DNA of 16,886 nucleotides, taken from the NCBI GenBank assembly GCA_031267485.1, contig JAIRYY010000041.1, positions 1 through 16,886 of the forward strand. Direction: 5' to 3'. Below are positions 15,159 to 16,886 of the stretch, piece by piece (within the stretch, counting starts at the first letter, position 1; every line of letters begins with the position of its first letter). The notes beneath the pieces were generated by a model that had not been told where the DNA came from, did not search any database, and saw only the letters and a program-made list of their open reading frames with translations. The position numbers were made by a program, and so were the translations under genes. This DNA is from Tannerella sp. Lineage in GTDB: Bacteria > Bacteroidota > Bacteroidia > Bacteroidales > Tannerellaceae.

Positions 15159-16427
15159 ATGTCGGAAAAAATAAAGGACAAGACGGTTTTCTCCCTGATG
15201 GAGGTGATGGAAAGTGTACGGAATACGCTCGCAAAAAGATATACGAGCAATTTCTGGGTCAGGGCGGAAATGAACAGGCTGAACTTCTACAAACATTCGG
15301 GACACTGCTATCCCGATCTTGTCGAAAAGCAGGATGGGAAAATCGTTGCCCAGATACGGGCGATCCTGTGGAAAGACGACTACCGGCGCATTGACGCCCT
15401 CTTCCGTCAGACGCTCAACACGTCGCTCCGGGATGGCGTGAAAATTCTGTTTCTGGCAAAACTTGCGTTCGACGCATCTCGCGGGCTGACGCTGCACATC
15501 CTCGACATCGATCCCGGCTATACGCTCGGCGACCTTGAGCGTGAAAAGCTCGAGGCCATCCACAGGATGCGTACGGAAGGCATCTTCGACCGGAACAGGT
15601 TGCTGAAGATGCCGTTGCTGCTGCAGCGAATCGCTATCATCTCCGTCGAGACGAGCAAGGGATATCAGGATTTTCTTGGCAAAATAGACCGTAATCCGTG
15701 GGGATATGCTTTCTTTCACATGCTGTTTCCGTCGGTGCTCCAGGGCGAGGGCATCGTGCACTCTATCAGCGCGCAGTTGAACCGTATCCGGACGGTACGG
15801 CATCACTTCGACGCAGTGGCCATCGTCCGCGGCGGCGGCGGGGAAGCGGGTCTGGCGCCGTATAACCACTATCAGCTGGCGCGTGAGATTGCACTGTTCC
15901 CGCTTCCTGTCCTGACCGGCATCGGACACATCACTAACGAGACCGTGACGGAGATGGCGGCGCATAAAAACCTCATCACACCCACGGATTTGGCGGACTT
16001 CCTCATCCAGACGTTTCACAACTTTTCCGTTCCGGTCAATCAGGTGGCACAGAAACTTGCGCATTTCCCGGGCCGCATCCTTCAGCACGAAAGGATGCGC
16101 TTCATGTCGGAGACGAAACTGTTGCGCCCGGTTGTCGAAAACGTGCTGCGGCAACGCGGAAACCTTGTCGCCAGGCTGCAGGAGAAATGTTCGGACAGGG
16201 TGCGGCAGATGATTCGTGAAGAAACCGTCCGTCTGGAGAGTATGGCCCGGAGCGTGAACAGTCTCGATCCCAGGGAAGTGATGAAGCGGGGCTACAGCAT
16301 AACGCTTCATGATGGCCGGGTCGTCAGGAACACGGACGGCCTGAAAGCGGGCGATGTGCTGAAAACCGTCGTATACGAAGGCGCTCTCGTCAGTACGGTA
16401 CAAACCATTGAAACAAAAGAACCATGA
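15159..16427 (+). CDS. xseA: Exodeoxyribonuclease VII large subunit
   Basis: A 422-residue protein of usual length for Bacteroidota XseA. Residues 1-120 form the OB-fold DNA-binding part (NFWVRAEMNRLNFYKHSGHCYPDLVEKQDGK). The central catalytic region has QRIAIISVETSKGYQDFL (156-173), FDAVAIVRGGGGEAGL (217-232), and PVLTGIGHITNETVTEMAAH (250-269). A helical coiled coil precedes the conserved C-terminal segment DPREVMKRGYSIT. With XseB it forms exonuclease VII, which degrades single-stranded DNA to oligonucleotides in both directions and acts in repair and mutagen tolerance. The frame is open up to ATG 15126, but that start would overlap the upstream gene. ATG 15159 gives the typical N-terminus MSEKIKDKTVFSL and is preferred. 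xseB overlaps it by 4 bases. Confidence 0.97.
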   Translation: MSEKIKDKTVFSLMEVMESVRNTLAKRYTSNFWVRAEMNRLNFYKHSGHCYPDLVEKQDGKIVAQIRAILWKDDYRRIDALFRQTLNTSLRDGVKILFLAKLAFDASRGLTLHILDIDPGYTLGDLEREKLEAIHRMRTEGIFDRNRLLKMPLLLQRIAIISVETSKGYQDFLGKIDRNPWGYAFFHMLFPSVLQGEGIVHSISAQLNRIRTVRHHFDAVAIVRGGGGEAGLAPYNHYQLAREIALFPLPVLTGIGHITNETVTEMAAHKNLITPTDLADFLIQTFHNFSVPVNQVAQKLAHFPGRILQHERMRFMSETKLLRPVVENVLRQRGNLVARLQEKCSDRVRQMIREETVRLESMARSVNSLDPREVMKRGYSITLHDGRVVRNTDGLKAGDVLKTVVYEGALVSTVQTIETKEP

Positions 16428-16642
16428 ACACAGAAACACATTATACCGAAGCATTTGAAGAATTGAAACGGATTGTGGCGACGTTCGAACGCGGCGACGT
16501 CTCCGTAGACGAACTGCCGGCAAAAATAGAACGGACGGCGCAGCTGATCAGAATCTGCAAATCGAAACTCGCCACAACGGACGAGGACGTGCACCGCATC
16601 CTGGAAGAACTCGACGGCATTTCATCCGAAACAATATCGTAA
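16424..16642 (+). CDS. xseB: Exodeoxyribonuclease VII small subunit
   Basis: A 72-residue, helical, acidic protein with the standard XseB pattern: YTEAFEELKRIVATFERGDVSVDELPAKIERTAQLIRICKSKL, close to the family's E-x-L-x-x-I-V-x-x-L-E-x-G-x-x-S-L-(D/E) motif. It binds the coiled-coil region of XseA, and several copies decorate each large subunit. The ATG overlaps the xseA stop in an ATGA junction, so the two are translationally coupled. Confidence 0.95.
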   Translation: MNTETHYTEAFEELKRIVATFERGDVSVDELPAKIERTAQLIRICKSKLATTDEDVHRILEELDGISSETIS

Positions 16643-16665
16643 ATGGATTGCGGGCGTAAATATGC

Positions 16666-16705
16666 GGGCTGAAAAAGCCCCCCCCGCCGGATAAAATATT
16701 TTTCC
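16666..16705 (+). terminator. Weak candidate terminator after xseB
   Basis: GGGCT (16666-16670), loop GAAAA, and AGCCC (16676-16680) form a 5-bp stem. It is followed by a run of 8 C in all (16678-16685), not T; a short T run comes later (near 16699-16703). It is in the right place, 24 bases after the xseB stop, but is not a classic intrinsic terminator. Confidence 0.3.
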
Positions 16706-16720
16706 CGTTCAATTGTCTGC

Positions 16721-16804
16721 AGGACGTCCCAAAGTCGTTTCGGGACGTCCCAAAGTCGTTTCGGGACGTCCCAAAGTCATTTCGGGACGTCCCAAAGTCA
16801 TTTC
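16721..16804. repeat. Four 21-bp tandem repeats with palindromic GGGACGTCCC
   Basis: Units start at 16721, 16742, 16763 and 16784. Each is GGGACGTCCCAAAGTC followed by GTTTC (first two) or ATTTC (last two); the first unit starts with A in place of G. Each holds the 10-bp perfect palindrome GGGACGTCCC, truncated by one base in unit 1. Units are contiguous, so this is not a CRISPR. The 21-bp period is two helical turns, placing all palindromes on one DNA face. Confidence 0.95.
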
Positions 16805-16806
16805 GG

Positions 16807-16886
16807 GATCGGAAGATCGGCGTGGAGGGAAAGAGTGTTTGCAGACGTGGGGTGGGGGGGTGGGGGGGGGTGGGGGGTGAGGGGGG
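16807..16886. other. Illumina adapter read-through plus poly-G (artefact)
   Basis: 16807-16838 matches the common Illumina TruSeq adapter (reverse complement of the universal adapter, starting GATCGGAAGA and ending GGGAAAGAGTGT), as I recall it, at 29 of 32 positions. Two of the three mismatches are T read as G. The remaining sequence (16839-16886) degenerates into almost pure G, as expected when two-colour instruments read past the fragment end. It should be trimmed. Confidence 0.88.

Noticed and set aside
16721..16804. CRISPR array
   Set aside because: Units are contiguous 21-mers with no variable spacers, and no cas gene is present.
16720..16804. Translated repeat peptide (FRDVPKS)n
   Set aside because: The frame is open because 21 is a multiple of 3, but no start codon is seen upstream and the frame runs into adapter sequence.
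16848..16886. G-quadruplex-forming sequence
   Set aside because: It follows directly on an adapter match and looks like poly-G read-through rather than genomic DNA.

Overview
The window looks like a contig end from an uncultured member of the Bacteroidota, most likely Bacteroidales. Evidence: promoters of the Bacteroides type (TTTG, 19-base spacer, TAnnTTTG), almost no Shine-Dalgarno sequences, an outer-membrane-type beta-propeller lipoprotein, a Tat-exported sugar isomerase-like protein, and an XseA of the Bacteroidota type. Most of the window is moderately GC-rich. The first kilobase is much more AT-rich (about 30% GC in sampled lines).

Layout. Positions 1-1006 hold the start of a minus-strand lipoprotein gene that runs off the window. 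A 276-base AT-rich gap leads to a two-gene plus-strand unit: a secreted (alpha/alpha)6-barrel glycosidase-like protein and a short-chain dehydrogenase. The dehydrogenase overlaps, tail to tail, a minus-strand XRE regulator whose C-terminal half resembles an S24/LexA-type domain.

The centrepiece is the plus-strand operon at 5073-14187: a YbjN/Tir-chaperone-like protein, PspA/IM30, a three-helix membrane protein with an OB-fold tail (YqiJ/NfeD type), a 729-residue YqiK-type flotillin, and a 1616-residue AAA+ ATPase of the family databases call 'DNA repair ATPase'. The XRE gene is divergent from it. Their two promoters face each other and both -7 boxes lie in one near-palindrome, so this is probably a small regulatory switch. 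By family knowledge PspA, flotillin and YqiJ/NfeD proteins work at the membrane. I infer an envelope-stress or membrane-remodelling assembly driven by the large AAA+ protein, not a DNA repair system. Unusual details are a heptamer/50-bp tandem repeat block between pspA and the OB-fold gene, and a consensus Shine-Dalgarno before the AAA+ gene.

Downstream are a Tat-exported TIM-barrel sugar isomerase/epimerase-like gene, then xseA and xseB (exodeoxyribonuclease VII) overlapping by 4 bases. After xseB come four 21-bp tandem repeats, each with a 10-bp palindrome. The last 80 bases or so look like Illumina adapter read-through followed by poly-G, so sequence after about 16806 should not be treated as genomic.
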